Shown here piece by piece: positions 40,481 to 52,579 of a DNA stretch of 64,000 nucleotides. Each line of letters starts with the position of its first letter. Positions within the stretch are counted from its first letter, which is position 1. The translations under genes and the position numbers were made by a program. The notes under the pieces were generated by a model. That model made no database searches, was not told the origin of the DNA, and saw only the letters and a list, made by a program, of their open reading frames with translations. The stretch spans positions 38,751,063-38,815,062 of the forward strand of contig CM060181.1 of the NCBI GenBank assembly GCA_030549775.1, read 5' to 3'. This stretch comes from Tamarix chinensis. Lineage: Eukaryota > Streptophyta > Magnoliopsida > Caryophyllales > Tamaricaceae.

Positions 40481-41557
40481 ATCTGAGGAAGAAGAGGTAG
40501 AGGTCAACACAATTATAAGTGACATTAGTGAATCAAAAGAAGAGGTAGAAATTCCAGTTAGTAGAGATCTTTTTGTTATACGTAGGGCTTTGAACAGTAA
40601 TAAATTACCTGATCCAAATGTAGTACAAAGAGAAAATATTTTTCATAGTAGATGTCTAATTAATGATAAGTGTTTTAACATGGTAATTGATAATGGAAGT
40701 TGTATTAATGGTGCTAGTATTTTATTAGTATCCAAGTTAGAATTACCAACCACTAAACATCCAAAACCATATGGTTGAATGAATTGGGAGATGTTAAGGT
40801 TAGTCAACAAGTTTTAGTAAATCTAAAGTTAGGAAAGTATGAAGATTCTGTTTTGTGTGATATAGTACCCATGCATGCTGCTCACCTTTTGTTAGGAAGA
40901 CCATGGCAGTATGATAGGAGAGTGATTCATGATGGCTATAAAAATAGGTATACAGTGCATAAGGATGATAAGAAACTTATTTTAGTACCAATGACTCCCA
41001 AAGAAATCTATGATGATCAAGTTAAAATAAAGTCCGATTATAAGGAGTTAACTAAGCATAGTATAGAGGCTGGAACTTGTTCAAATGGGATTAAGAAGTC
41101 ATCTGGATTTTATGCAAAAAAGAGTGAGGTTGAAAGGGCTGTTATTCAAAATGCAAGTGTGTATCTAATGGTGTATAAGGAATGTTATGAGTGTCATGTA
41201 GATTTAATTAAGGTTGTACCTAATAATGTTAGGGAATTATTAGAGGAATATACATAATTATTTCCTGAGGAAAATCCCCATGGATTGCCTCCCTTAAGGG
41301 GCATAGAACATCAAATAGATTTTATACCAGGGGCTGTCATTCCCAACAGAACTGCTTATAGGGTTAATCTAGAGGAGGTAAAAGAGTTAAAGAAACAGGT
41401 CTCTGAATTGTTAAATAAAGGTTATATTAGGGAGTTAATGAGTCCTTGTGTTGTGCTAGTTCTTTTAGTTCCAAAAAAGGATGGGAGTTGGAGGATGTGT
41501 ATAGACAGTAGAGCAATAAACAAGATAACAATTAAGTATAGGTTTCCTATACCTAGG

Positions 41558-42312
41558 TAGAGCTGGCAATCGGGTGGGTCGGGTCACTATCGGATCGGGT
41601 AATATGATAATCGGGTCATATCGGTTTCAGATAATTTCGGATCATTTTGTCGGGTCGGGTTGGGTCGGGTTTAATTCGGATAACTTAGTATCGGATAATT
41701 TCGGGTCATTCTAAGCTCTTGGGTCGGGTTTGGTTGAGATCGGATGGATTCAGATTCGGGTAAATTTTGGTTGTTCTAATTTCGGTTCGGGTTCGGATCG
41801 GGCTCGGTTGAGTTTGAATTATTATATTTTTGGGTCGAATTTAGATTGGATTTAGGTCATTTCATATTTGAACCATGCTTGTGTCATTTTCTTTCTTTCT
41901 TTTTATTCCAAGATATTATTAAAAGCTAATTATTTTGAGATCATTTATTTTAATTTATCTTATTCAATTAAAAGTGAATTATTATATTAATTGTTTTGGG
42001 GCCTTAGAACTTTTTTCATTATTTTATCTTTGGAGATGCATATGACATTTCAAATTTAAAAGTTTTCAAATCGTATCACTTTTCTTTTTATGTTAAGGTA
42101 TAACTTATAATTCAAATCCATTATTAGCTTGGTGATATTGAGTTCTAGTATTATTTTAAGTTTATATTATATTTATATCTTATACGCTCCTTACATAATA
42201 TTAACTTATAATAGTCATTGTTAATTAATAATAAATGAAGACTTCTAAGGTTGTACTTCTCATATTATTATTAAAAGAGATTGACCACATCATATCAACA
42301 TAATTTTAATAA

Positions 42313-42357
<45 letters not shown>

Positions 42358-43294
42358 AAAAATAATGATAACAATAATAATAGTAATCAATGAATATCAA
42401 TTATGGCAAAAATAATAATAACAACATATTAGTTTTTTTATTATATATTTTGATTAGATCATATCAAGCTAAATAAGATAAAAATTAGATAAAGTAAGTA
42501 ATAATGACTATTATTGACAAAAGACCAACTAATATTGACTTCTTACTATTTAACACTATTGATGTAATAAAAATTATTAAGCTTCAATTTTTATAATGAA
42601 TAACTAACATTCTCACTCTAGATTTTTCCTACTTTCCTATGATGTTGTAGGTGCTATATTGCAAGGTATGGCCATATAGATACTAACATATAGTGTTCAA
42701 AGCTATACTGTTATTATCTTATGGTACTAGATGGAATAATGGAAGTGAACTAATATTTAATGGCATAGTAGTGTTTTTCTTTTTTTTTTCTCTACTTTTA
42801 TTTCTATTGGTATCAATGGATATTGTATTTGTATATACATAAGTGATATAAATTTTATGAAAGTATATTGTTTCTAGATTTTGATGTAAGTGATAGTATG
42901 GATTAGTTGCACATCTATATTATTTCATGTTTTATGAAGTTTTAAAAATTTTGAGTTATGGGTTAATGTTAATTTTTTGGTAGTACCAAGTTGAATCTTT
43001 ATAGATTTATAATTTTTCAGATAATATCATATTTTGGATAAATAATGGATCGGGTCGGGTCATTTCAGATTTATAGTTTTTCGGGTTATATCGGGTTTCG
43101 GGTGAACAGCGGGTCGGTTCGGGTTTATTTCAGACTTATGATTTATCGGGTTATATCGGATATCGGATATGTATCGGATCGGGTCAGATAGATTTCGGGC
43201 TTTTAATTACTCGAATAAAATCGGATCGGATTTCGGGCAGATCGTGTCGGTATTCGTCGGATTTTTCGGGTCGGGTCAACTTTTACCGGCTCTA
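41558..43294. mobile_element. hAT-type non-autonomous element with CGGGT arrays
   Basis: A 1737-bp insertion in the RT of element D, flanked by a perfect 8-bp duplication TACCTAGG (41550-41557 and 43295-43302). Terminal inverted repeats are short: left TAGAGCTGGCAA, right (reverse complement) TAGAGCCGGTAA. Both ends carry about eleven CGGGT pentamers within 250 bp, all on the plus strand. The centre is AT-rich with an (ATA)n run at 42314-42355 and no transposase frame. The 8-bp duplication and TAGAGCTGGCAA terminus place it among hAT-type elements; the exact reading frame across the empty site confirms the borders. Confidence 0.9.
42314..42355. repeat. (ATA)n microsatellite in the hAT element
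   Basis: About fourteen ATA units. Confidence 0.9.
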
Positions 43295-43440
43295 TACCTA
43301 GGTTAGATGAGATGTTAAATCTTTTACATGGGGCGGTAATATTTTCTAAAATAGACTTGAAGAGTGGATATCATCAAATTAGAAAGAAACCAGGAGATGA
43401 GTGGAAAACAGCTTTTAAAACAAATTTTGGGTTATATGAA

Positions 43441-44933
43441 ACCAGGCAATTCAATTTCATACGCTTTTTTTTTTCAAATTTTATTAGGATTTTGAATCGA
43501 CTATTCACTCTTAGCATTACTTTATTCTTTCTTAAGTTTGGAAATCTCTCTTTTCTCCAATGCAACTGTACCAAATCTCTACATTCAAAACTTGTTAAAT
43601 TATTTTTTTATTAACTTGAGCTTGTTATTTAGCATTCAATTTTTTTAATGTTGTCCTTAATTTGTTGATGAAGTTTTCTAAAAAAATTGATTCTTTCCTT
43701 AACATCATAATTCTTTATATCCCCTCTCTTAAATGACAACATATTAATGGGTAGATATGGATTAACCCTATATACAATCTCAAAAGGACTTGTTTTCGTT
43801 GTACTAGAAAGACTTCTATTATGCAAACTCAGCATGCACAAGCTTTATATCCCAATCCTTGATACTCTTATTTACTAAACCTCGTAGCAAAGTACCTAGA
43901 GTTCTATTAGTCACTTTTGTTTAACTATTCGTTTATAGATGATGAGAAGTAATAAACAACAACTTAATATCTAACATGTCCGAAAGTGTCTTCAAAAATT
44001 ATATTAAGAATTTTACATCCCTATCCTACACTATACTTTTGGGAACCCCATATAACCTCACTGTTTCTTGGAAATATAAGTTTTCTATAAGAGTTTTATT
44101 ATCAATTTTGTTATAAGGTATAAAATGTACCATTTTCAAAAATCTATCCACTACCACAAGAATAGAATCTTTACCCCTCTATGTCCATGTTAATCCTAAT
44201 ATGAAATCTATGCTAACACTTTCCTAATATTGATAAGGTACTAGTAAAAGATTATACAAACCCTTATGGAAGAAACTTTTACTTTTCTGACAAGTTATGC
44301 ATCTTCCTATAATTATTTGTGCAAGTTTTATCATCTATGGCAAGTAGAAGTTTTCTTGTAGTATTTGCATGGTCTTATGTACTCTAAAATGTATAGCTAT
44401 ACTTCCTTCATGTACTTCTTTAACAAGTAAATCATGTACAATTAAACGAGTAATACACAAGTTATTAAGTTTGAAGAGATAGTCATCTTCAAGTAAATAA
44501 TTACCAAAAGTACCACTCTTTTTGCACATATTATATATGTCAATAAAATCTTCATCCTTGCCATACAAATCCTTCAACATCTCAAATCCCAATAACTTAG
44601 CATCCAACATTAATAATATTATAGATTTACAAGATAAAGCATCTTCCATGATATTTTCTTTACCATCAAAATGCTTGATAGAAAATATGAATGATTGTAA
44701 GAAACTAAATCATTTTACATGCCTTGGACTAATTTTCTTTTACCCATTCAAATAATTCAAACTCTCATGGTCCAATTGCAAAACAAATAGTTTAGGCTTT
44801 TGGTAATGTCTCCATTTTTCTTGACTTCGTATGAGAGCATAGAATTCATTATCATACATGGGAATAACTCAGCCTCACTCCATTTAATTTCTCTCTAAGA
44901 AAGGCAATAGCTCATTCCTCCCATGAGAGTACA
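43441..44933 (-). pseudogene. RNase H and integrase remnant of gypsy element C
   Basis: On the minus strand, from 44933 down: RNase H pieces (EKLNGVRLSY, QLDHESLNYLNG, then KENIMEDALSC), then integrase (KEVHEGSIAIHFRVHKTM, a finger with intact H-H spacing), a core that is heavily broken between about 44340 and 43860, and the C-terminal part (SPFEIVYRVNPYLP, then [15 protein letters not shown]). It is close to element G on the plus strand (12591-13668), so both are copies of one family. It ends at about 43441 against the truncated RT of element D. Stops are frequent. Confidence 0.78.
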
Positions 44934-47612
44934 TATAACACCCCCCCCCAATTTAATACTTAAAATTTTCATTTTATGGAAGTATTAATTATAAAAATAA
45001 TGGGTGTTGACGCCACACTCATTATAAGTCTAGCATCCTCTACGATCCTTATACTATGTGCTAAGGCTAAAATATTACTTTACTTAAATAACATTTATAA
45101 CAAAGGCAAGATATTAATTTCATTATAAACTACATTGTCCTAATAAATATAAAAAGATCAGGCTAAGAGTTGTAATATAACAAAAGGGACATAGCAAGGG
45201 ACTTAAGAGCCCACAAAATATCTAAATCAAAAGATGGCGAGGCAAACACCGGATAGTCTTAATTCTCATCCCTCTACTAGAAGCCATCAAGCCGAACCCT
45301 CAAAGTACTCCTATAGGTTCATCATTGCTCGTTGAATAGAGAGGCGACCATGAAACATAACCCTCTAGTACTATAGTAATGAATAACCCATTATACCAAA
45401 CTACTATAAAGAACTAGCATTTAACACATACAAGGCATACAACAACCATGGTTCAAGACATTTAGGTATTGATACAAGGATTGATATACAATAATCATTT
45501 AGATAATAAAATTTGATCAAAGTCACATACCACTCATAATCATTTATCTGAAATAACTAAAAGCTTACCAAACGAATATACTAGGTATGCTCTGTGAAGT
45601 ATGATTAGGAACAACCACAACCTAATAACCACAAAGGTGTCATGCTAACACATGGTATGAACATTGAAACATACATGATATGATCATAATACAATAATCA
45701 TAATAGGTAAATAATAATCACCACACCACATACTGTTCATGAGCTTTCATTTAGAACATAATAACACTTATCAACCAAGCATCTAGAGATGCTCTTTAAA
45801 GTAATAATTAGAACCCAAAATCTAGCATAAAAATCATAACATTCATAGCATGATTCATATCTCAGCATCAATCCCAATAAAATTTATAACATCATAGGTA
45901 AGATACAGAGGCACAATACCAATCACCGGTAGGCATAAGGATACTACCAACCAATCCAATAATCCAATAATAATCATTCCAATCAAATCATATCATTCCC
46001 ATTTTTATTCACTTAAGGGGATACAATAATAATTTAGAGACATAAAAGTACACGAGTCATACTAGCACACAAGGCATCAAGGTATCCTCCAACCAACCAA
46101 CCCATAGGCATAACATCACTCTAGTCATACTATTGCACGAAGCACACAATACCCACCTCACACCTTAAGTATCGATACCCTTAAGAGGACCCATAGGTCA
46201 CCTATAGAGTAGACTAGGGCCTTACTAGGGTATAACTAGCATGCTAGAAAACCATACAAATTGAGGACTCCTACATCATCTCTAGGGTAGCTACCCCTAG
46301 AGAGAAACTATTCCAATACTCTTATCTACTTTACGTATTAGTATTTTATAAGATGATCATAAATTTCACATATTGCACAATTGTTCCCATTTCCATACTT
46401 AAACATTTTTCTTTTATTTCCAATTATCCTAGTCAACCCTAAGGTCAACAGTTTAAAACAAGGTCAAAGTCAACACTAAGGTTAATCTATTAAATGTCTA
46501 AGGCCATCTTATATCTAATTATTCACTTTTGGACACATTGGGTCAAAATGACCAAAATGGCCCTAAGACCAATAATTATTAGATTATCATCCATTTAAAT
46601 GATAAATCTATTTTATTTATTAATTTGTCATGACAGGGCTAAAATAAAATAATTTAATTATTTATTATGCAATTTAATTATTAGCTATGTCAAAAGACCA
46701 TTTTGCCCATACACATGTTTTTGCATACAAAACCCTATCATACACTTTTAAAATTCCAAAACACATGATCTTATGATCAACAACAGATAATACATATTAA
46801 ACATGATTCCTAGGATAAATATCATAATATACTAAAAATAAATAAATTGCCCCTAGGGTACACATCCATAATTATTATTCAACAATTATATCTAAACATG
46901 ATCACCCTATTATTTTATACACACATATCATACAAAATATTTTTCAGTCATTAAAATCATTTTAATCATACATTCATAGCTGAAATATTTTACAATAGAT
47001 AAGATGCTCAATTTACCAATTTTTATGATAACAACAAATAACACATAATAATAATGTAACAAATTATACTTAACATATTTCACGCACAAAACCTGAATGT
47101 GTTATCATAAAATGGTTATCATTTTAGTAGAGCATAATGGTTACTTGAATACTAGCAAAAACATAAAAATAGTAGTATCTACTAAAATTACTAGGTCCTT
47201 CTTATCAAACTTTCGTACATAAAAATAATACCACAATTACCAAATTAATATCTATCAGATAAAATTATAATTATTATATCAAAATATTTATTTTTAAAAA
47301 TTACTTAAATCATATCACATATAATGTTTGGCACCAAAAATCATTTAACTCAAAGCATTTCACTCACGTTGCATGTGCTGTGTGAGGATGCTGCGAAGGG
47401 GGATTGACTGTTATCGGATTTAAGAGGGAAATTTTAGTAAAATATGAGTTTGGCAAAGTATTTAAATAAAATGAGTATGATAAAATAACAAAATATTTAT
47501 TTTAATTTATTAAATATTCATATCTATTTTTATACACCCATTAATCCAAAAAATAATTAAATTAATTAATTGGAAAATTAAATTCCAGGTTTTACAATTT
47601 TAGGGTATTACA
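44934..47612 (-). mobile_element. Large LTR copy C (2.7 kb, minus strand)
   Basis: On the minus strand it starts TGTAATACCC (47612) and ends GGGGGTGTTATA (44934), matching the termini of the large LTR family. Inside, GTGTGGCGTCAACACC (near 45020) and a decayed hairpin region near 45030-45070 correspond to the 3' end of LTRs A, B and H. The five bases on each side (GTACA and ACCGG) do not match, and the flanks are gag start on one side and RNase H on the other. So the target duplication or adjacent sequence was lost after insertion. No internal domain is present. Confidence 0.75.
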
Positions 47613-47710
47613 ACCGGTAATTGTCTAAGTTGTGCATTAGTGGCATGTAAGTTACTAAAATAATTTTGAATGGCTTCAAACATGGCTTGGAAATTTTGTT
47701 CCTCCTCCAT
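47613..47710 (-). pseudogene. gag start of gypsy element C
   Basis: From ATG at 47710 on the minus strand the frame reads MEEEQNFQAMFEAIQNYF and then SNLHATNAQLRQL, a helical Gln/Asn-rich N-terminus like that of element D gag (39318). It is cut after about 30 codons by LTR C. The rest of gag, protease and RT are missing. Confidence 0.6.
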
Positions 47711-50163
47711 GATTGATTATTTCTATCACAATCACTCAAATTTCAATTGGTTTTAATGGGTTAGAACCAAATTCCTCATATTCACTTTATGTTTTCTTAA
47801 TCTAGTATTGTGTTCCAATTTAGAGCTCAAAGATTTACGAAACATGATTATCAATCAAACTATAAATCAATACAATAAAATAAAAGATACATACGAAATC
47901 GCACTTGTAAAACTCTTATAACAAAACATTTAAGACTTGCTTGAAAACCCTACTCAAGCATTCAAAACATGATCATGTGCATTCGAATATATCAAGTTAC
48001 ATTGCATGTAGAAAAAAACAATGATCCAATTTAAATTAATATCACATAATAAGATCACCTTATTCTCAAGTATTCTTACAAAAGTATACATGATTCACTT
48101 TCAAACACACACACACAACAATCATTTTCATTCAACACCAAAACACCAATGCATCTACCGTCCATGATAAGCAAATTTTTACTAAAATAAAGGACCACCA
48201 ACTGTGTCCTATTAGCAGAAAACATCACCTAAACATGCACGATTCTAGACAAAAAATTAATAATAATTGATAAACACACTTTCAAATCAAGAAAATTACA
48301 CATTGGATTTAATAATACATATAAATTCAAACAAGATCACTACCTAATATTGAATCTAACATGTAATAACATCCACAAAATATGTAAGAACCGTGCAAGA
48401 TTCTTCAAGAATAGCATTTAACATCTAGGTTTTTACAACACAAAACAAAAACTCATCATGATTCACAAGACTCTACAAAGATTATTTAAGAAACTTACTT
48501 GAAATCCAAGTATGGATATGAAGATGGTGGATCCTTTGTTGCATTTTTACACCTCTTGTAGCTTCGACTTCAAGGAAGCTTTGACGCTAATTTTGATGTG
48601 GAATATTTTCTTCAAATCTTCTACAACACTATAGGACCTTATTTGAAGTATGACAAAGATGTAAATTAGAAACCAAACTATGGACTTCAAGTTTTTGTGC
48701 TATGTTTGTTCTATAATGTTGATAGAATTTGAGTAGATCTAATCTAAGATCTAACTCCTCTAATGAGAACTTTATATTTCTCACTAGATCACCCTTTTTA
48801 CTTCTCAATATAAACTTGAGAAAGGAGTAGATAAGAAGAAGAAGAAGAAGAATTAACATCCTCATTAATGATTTAGCATTTCTAATGCATGGTCCATGGC
48901 ATACAAATATAGTTACAATGATAATTTTACAAGAATTATAAAGTAGACAAAAAAAATAACAAAGCTACACAACTTAATAATGTTATACATAGATGTAATC
49001 ATATGTGATAAAATTTTGTAGTCTTATAAGCTTATTCTTCCTTGTACTTTAGAAACTTTTAATCCCTTACCATTGCCTTGTACCTCAAATATCTTCATCC
49101 ATCATGAACTTCATCAATTTCTGGCAAACATACACAATACCTACAAGAATAATGACTTGACAACACATTAGAAGTATATGAATTTTCAACCATAATTGGT
49201 TCTATCTCCATGTATGATAATTCCTCTTGATCTCCATCATTAGAAGAATAATAATATTGAGAGTTCTCAAGAGATGGTACTGCATAAAAAACTCAAAAAT
49301 CATCAAATAATATTTACAAATGAAGAAAATAAAATTAGGGATGGCTACTAAGAGATGATTAGGGTTATTTATATCTATTGATTTGGTCGAGGAATGAGTG
49401 AAGATATGAAACATATAAAAAACCCATATGTTGTTGTTTGAATATGTGATGAATAGGAAATTTTATCAATAATAAATTCACTTCCATTTCGAAGCTTGAA
49501 TGGTGAATTTTTTGGAGAATTTAGGTCAAGTTCATCTAGAAAAGATCAAACACAATAAAGAAAATGACAAATCAGCATATGAAGCAAATCTCACAGCTGT
49601 GCAATGATAGTTTAGAATGAGTTTTATATTATAAAGTAATATACAGAAAAGAGGAAGAAGAAGATAAAGTATGAGGTCAACCCTCTTCTATTGAAATCAA
49701 ATCTCTGGATTCACTCAAGGTAAAATAAAAATAGGATAAATGATCAAAATAATTAAGGATTCTCAGGAACATCTCAAAGTTGGATTATGATAGTTCCATT
49801 CTAATGCAAAAAATTTTCTCGAAAAATCAAGCTTAACACTGAGCTCGACAAATCAGATGATTGATTTGGTTAGATCATTCAACTTCTCTATAAACTAGTT
49901 AATTGGTTCGGACAAACTAGTCAATCATTTCCACTAAACTAGACCCAATGCTAAAAATGAAGGACCAGTTAATCGGTTCATAGAACCTATTGACTAATAA
50001 ACTAAGAAAACTCATTTTATTCAATTATTTTAAAAAAAATTCCAATTTATCATTAAATAAACCCAAAATATAGTTCCAAATCAAGATCAGCATCATCCAA
50101 AATTTAATAAAACATAAAAATAAAAATATCATTTTATAAATTTTATAAATTAAGGGTATTACA
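47711..50163 (-). mobile_element. 5' LTR and leader of gypsy element C (G-type)
   Basis: On the minus strand it starts TGTAATACCC at 50163. It matches the G-element LTR start (11153 onward) and the G-element 3' region (13870-14650) in order, so one LTR of about 2 kb contains both. The GAATTTGGTTCTAACCC stretch near 47765 could be a decayed PBS but is weak. No coding is supported; small frames at 48629-48865 and 49202-49414 are untrustworthy. Confidence 0.6.
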
Positions 50164-50660
50164 AATATGGACTCCTAAGATGTAATCACCCAAGAGGTCT
50201 CAAACTAACTTTCAAAGAAAATCCCTAACTCCACTTAATGCTAGCTCAACAATGGAGTGTTTACCTTCTATATAAAGTGTCCAAATATCTTCTCAAGTAT
50301 CGATGAAACCCATTTTGGTAGTAGTGTAGACTTAACTTAGTTTGGTTGGGTTGGAAGTCAAGCAACTAGAACCAGTAAAAGAGGGAGTAAGAGCATTAAG
50401 GGAAAGAGTAAGGTGAGGTTAGAGGGTTGGGTTTAATGGTTAAAAAATAATAATTAAGGACTAAAATAAATAAATTAAAACATCAATAAATACAAAAATT
50501 CTACCCATTTAGCACATCTTAAAAAAATGATCTAATACTTGATATTATTAGCACATAATAATGGTAATAATAATATTATTATTAATATTAATAATAAAAC
50601 ATCTAATCATACAATAATTTCTATAAATAAATACTCATAATTTTAGAACTAGGGTTTAAA
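50164..50660. other. Unassigned AT-rich spacer
   Basis: No gene. Contains GGTAATAATAATATTATT-type runs near 50560-50600. Confidence 0.35.
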
Positions 50661-51082
50661 AAAGGGAGATATTATAGGTGACCTCCCTGGAAGTTTCTTA
50701 GAAAGTGTCTAAGTGAGGACAAAGCATACTTGAAAGGGGAGTGATGTTGCTCTATGGGATCAACCATCAATTTTAAATGCTTTCTAGTAAACTATTCACA
50801 AGCAATGAAGGGTTTAGGTGTTACAACTGGTAGAGTAAAATTACATCTATGAGCTAAAGTTGGGTGAGGTAGTTGGTCACCTAATGTGACAATTTTTGAG
50901 ATAGAGTATAATGAGTTAGTTAGTGGTTGATGCATGAAGAGGATGAAGTATTCTTGAGTTGAGGTGTATGTAATACCCCCAAATTTAATGGTGGATATTG
51001 GAGGCTTAGAAAGATTTATATGACTACCTATATAGATAATATATACTTTATTTATTAGAAACATATCATTAAAGAATTTTAG

Positions 51083-51138
51083 AGTTAAACATGCTTGACT
51101 TGGAGCAATTTTAAGATGGGTGACCTCTTGAAATTTTT
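51083..51138 (+). repeat. 5S rRNA-derived block in a TRIM LTR
   Basis: AGTTAAACATGCTTGACTTG followed by AAGATGGGTGACCTCTTG resembles the A-box to C-box part of plant 5S rRNA (AGTTAAGCGTGCTTGGGC and GGATGGGTGACCTCCTGGG). The first third of a 5S gene is not recognisable and several promoter bases changed, so it is not a functional 5S gene. Confidence 0.7.
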
Positions 51139-51195
51139 TCCTAGTAGAATTTGAGTTGATAAACACAAGCACACTAAAAAAGGCTTGTGTTAATC

Positions 51196-51220
51196 TTTGG
51201 GATCATTCATTGATCCCAAA
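51196..51220 (+). other. Perfect hairpin in the TRIM LTR
   Basis: TTTGGGATCA and TGATCCCAAA are perfect 10-bp arms around a TTCAT loop, about 60 bp downstream of the 5S block. Confidence 0.7.
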
Positions 51221-51269
51221 AATACTCTAGAGTAATTACTTGTAGCCCTAGTGAGGTTCGTGTCTTACA

Positions 51270-51418
51270 TCAGGTATTGATGTTTTGTTTAGACATGTCT
51301 TCATATTATGTAACTTCCTTGATTTGCTACCTAGGAAGTTAGAGGTTTGACCAATAATTCATCCATAGCAATCATTACCTAGGATTATGACAATATATTC
51401 CTTCAAGTTGAGTTTAAT
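51270..51418. other. Spacer between TRIM and CACTA end
   Basis: No gene. Holds a small inverted repeat ACTTCCT...AGGAAGT (about 51315-51340). Confidence 0.35.
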
Positions 51419-51440
51419 CACTACTAAAAAATTTATTTTA

Positions 51441-52400
51441 GACAACGCATGAAAGACAACGGGTCCTAGCTAACATTGTTGTAAAGAATATTTAACAATG
51501 GTTAATACTATACTATTGTTGTTAAATATTTAAAATTAGAAGCATGGTTTAATGGGTTTGATATTATAACAGAAAAATAGAGAAATGCCAATGGGACAAT
51601 GTGCCATTGTAAATGGTATAAAATGACAATGTATATATTGTATTAAAACAACAGTGTTAACCCGTTGCAAATGCTATAAACGACAACGGGTAAAGATGAT
51701 AACCACAATGGTGTTTTAGTTGTTCTAATGCGTACATGAACAGTATAGAAAACATACTTTCCACACCTGGCCCCTTTGCCACACAATACTGATGGTTTTA
51801 TTCTTTCCTATGCGTGATATGAAAATCAACAAAGAGGCTCTATATCACGCATGACCTTCAACTAAAGACGTTAGTTCTAGAACATTTGTCATCGTCCTTG
51901 CCACCCACACTACTATAAAACTAGGCTGCCATCTTCATATACTAGTGATTTAAATTTGTTGTCATCGTACGTTCCCTTTATCCATTATCCTCAAGTGCAC
52001 ATTGGCATCCTCAAGCTATTCCATTTCTTGGTTCATTCTAGCTAGTCAAGATTCTTCGTGCACACCGAGTTAATTATCTCTTACTGCATTGTATTCTTAA
52101 TTTAATTAGTTAGGGTTTAATTAATCTAGTTTGATAGTGGTGTTTTGATTTGCCATATTAGATTCTTTCACTTATAATATGTTTTTTGCTATATAAAAAT
52201 TCTAAGTGAATTTTGCTTTGTGTTGTTGGAACAACGAAAATCATTGTTGTTAGTATAAGTTAAGAACCAGAAATTATGAATAATGGTTGGTATAAGTCGA
52301 GATTCTTTTGGTATTTTTTTCTATCTCGACTAAAAAATTTTGATATATGAATAATATATATAGACTAGCTGTTCAATAATTAACTTCCATCGGAAAAAAA
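51441..52400 (+). promoter_or_regulatory. CACTA subterminal repeats and leader
   Basis: GACAACGGG, ACATTGTTGT, TGCCATTGTAAATGG and CACAATGGTG words in both orientations to about 51720, the usual TNPA-binding architecture. Beyond this is AT-rich sequence with a CTATAAAAC motif near 51914 that could act as a TATA box. No coding. Confidence 0.55.
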
Positions 52401-52579
52401 AGAAGGTAAAACTACTCAATCCCTAAAATAAGTTGTTGTAGTTATAGTTAATCTATATTTTTCATGATTAAGCTGTAGCTCTAGATAAAGTAGTTGGAGC
52501 AACAATAATAGAAGAAATAGTTGTAGGAGCAGTAGTAGATTTAAGTGGTGGTCTCTATCTTTGAAACAATCCAAGATAG

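Larger units (their letters stand above)
40481..43440 (+). pseudogene. Protease and partial RT of gypsy element D
   Basis: The protease site reads VIDNGSCINGAS (about 40684-40719), followed by the LLGRPWQYDRRVIHDG block (about 40890-40935). A one-base frameshift lies near 40773 and an in-frame TAA at about 41255. RT begins with RGIEHQIDFIPGA, then KKDGSWRMCIDSRAI, and after the hAT insertion continues with [13 protein letters not shown] (motif A aspartate intact). The coding stops right after a FGLYE motif near 43440, where minus-strand element C sequence begins. Therefore the catalytic motif with two aspartates, RNase H and integrase are absent. The hAT element at 41558-43294 lies within the RT reading frame, which continues in phase on the other side. 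Confidence 0.82.
50661..51269 (+). mobile_element. Cassandra-like TRIM retrotransposon
   Basis: Two related segments flank a 143-bp core. The downstream LTR (50969-51269, 301 bp) begins TGTAATACCCCC, ends TCTTACA, and holds a 5S rRNA-like block. The upstream segment (about 50661-50825) ends GGTGTTACA and shares GGTGACCTC, the TTTCTTAG-like stretch and GGGATCA with it; its 5' part is degraded. Directly after it comes ACTGGTAGAG, a plausible decayed tRNA-Met PBS. This matches Cassandra TRIM elements, which have 5S-derived LTRs and no coding. The 5S block is on the same strand as the LTR. Confidence 0.65.

Noticed and set aside
47750..47770. Primer binding site of element C
   Set aside because: TTTGGTTCTAACCC shares only a few bases with the tRNA-Met type PBS; too weak to list as a feature.
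51083..51138. Functional 5S rRNA gene
   Set aside because: Only the middle of 5S is recognisable, with internal changes, within a TRIM LTR.
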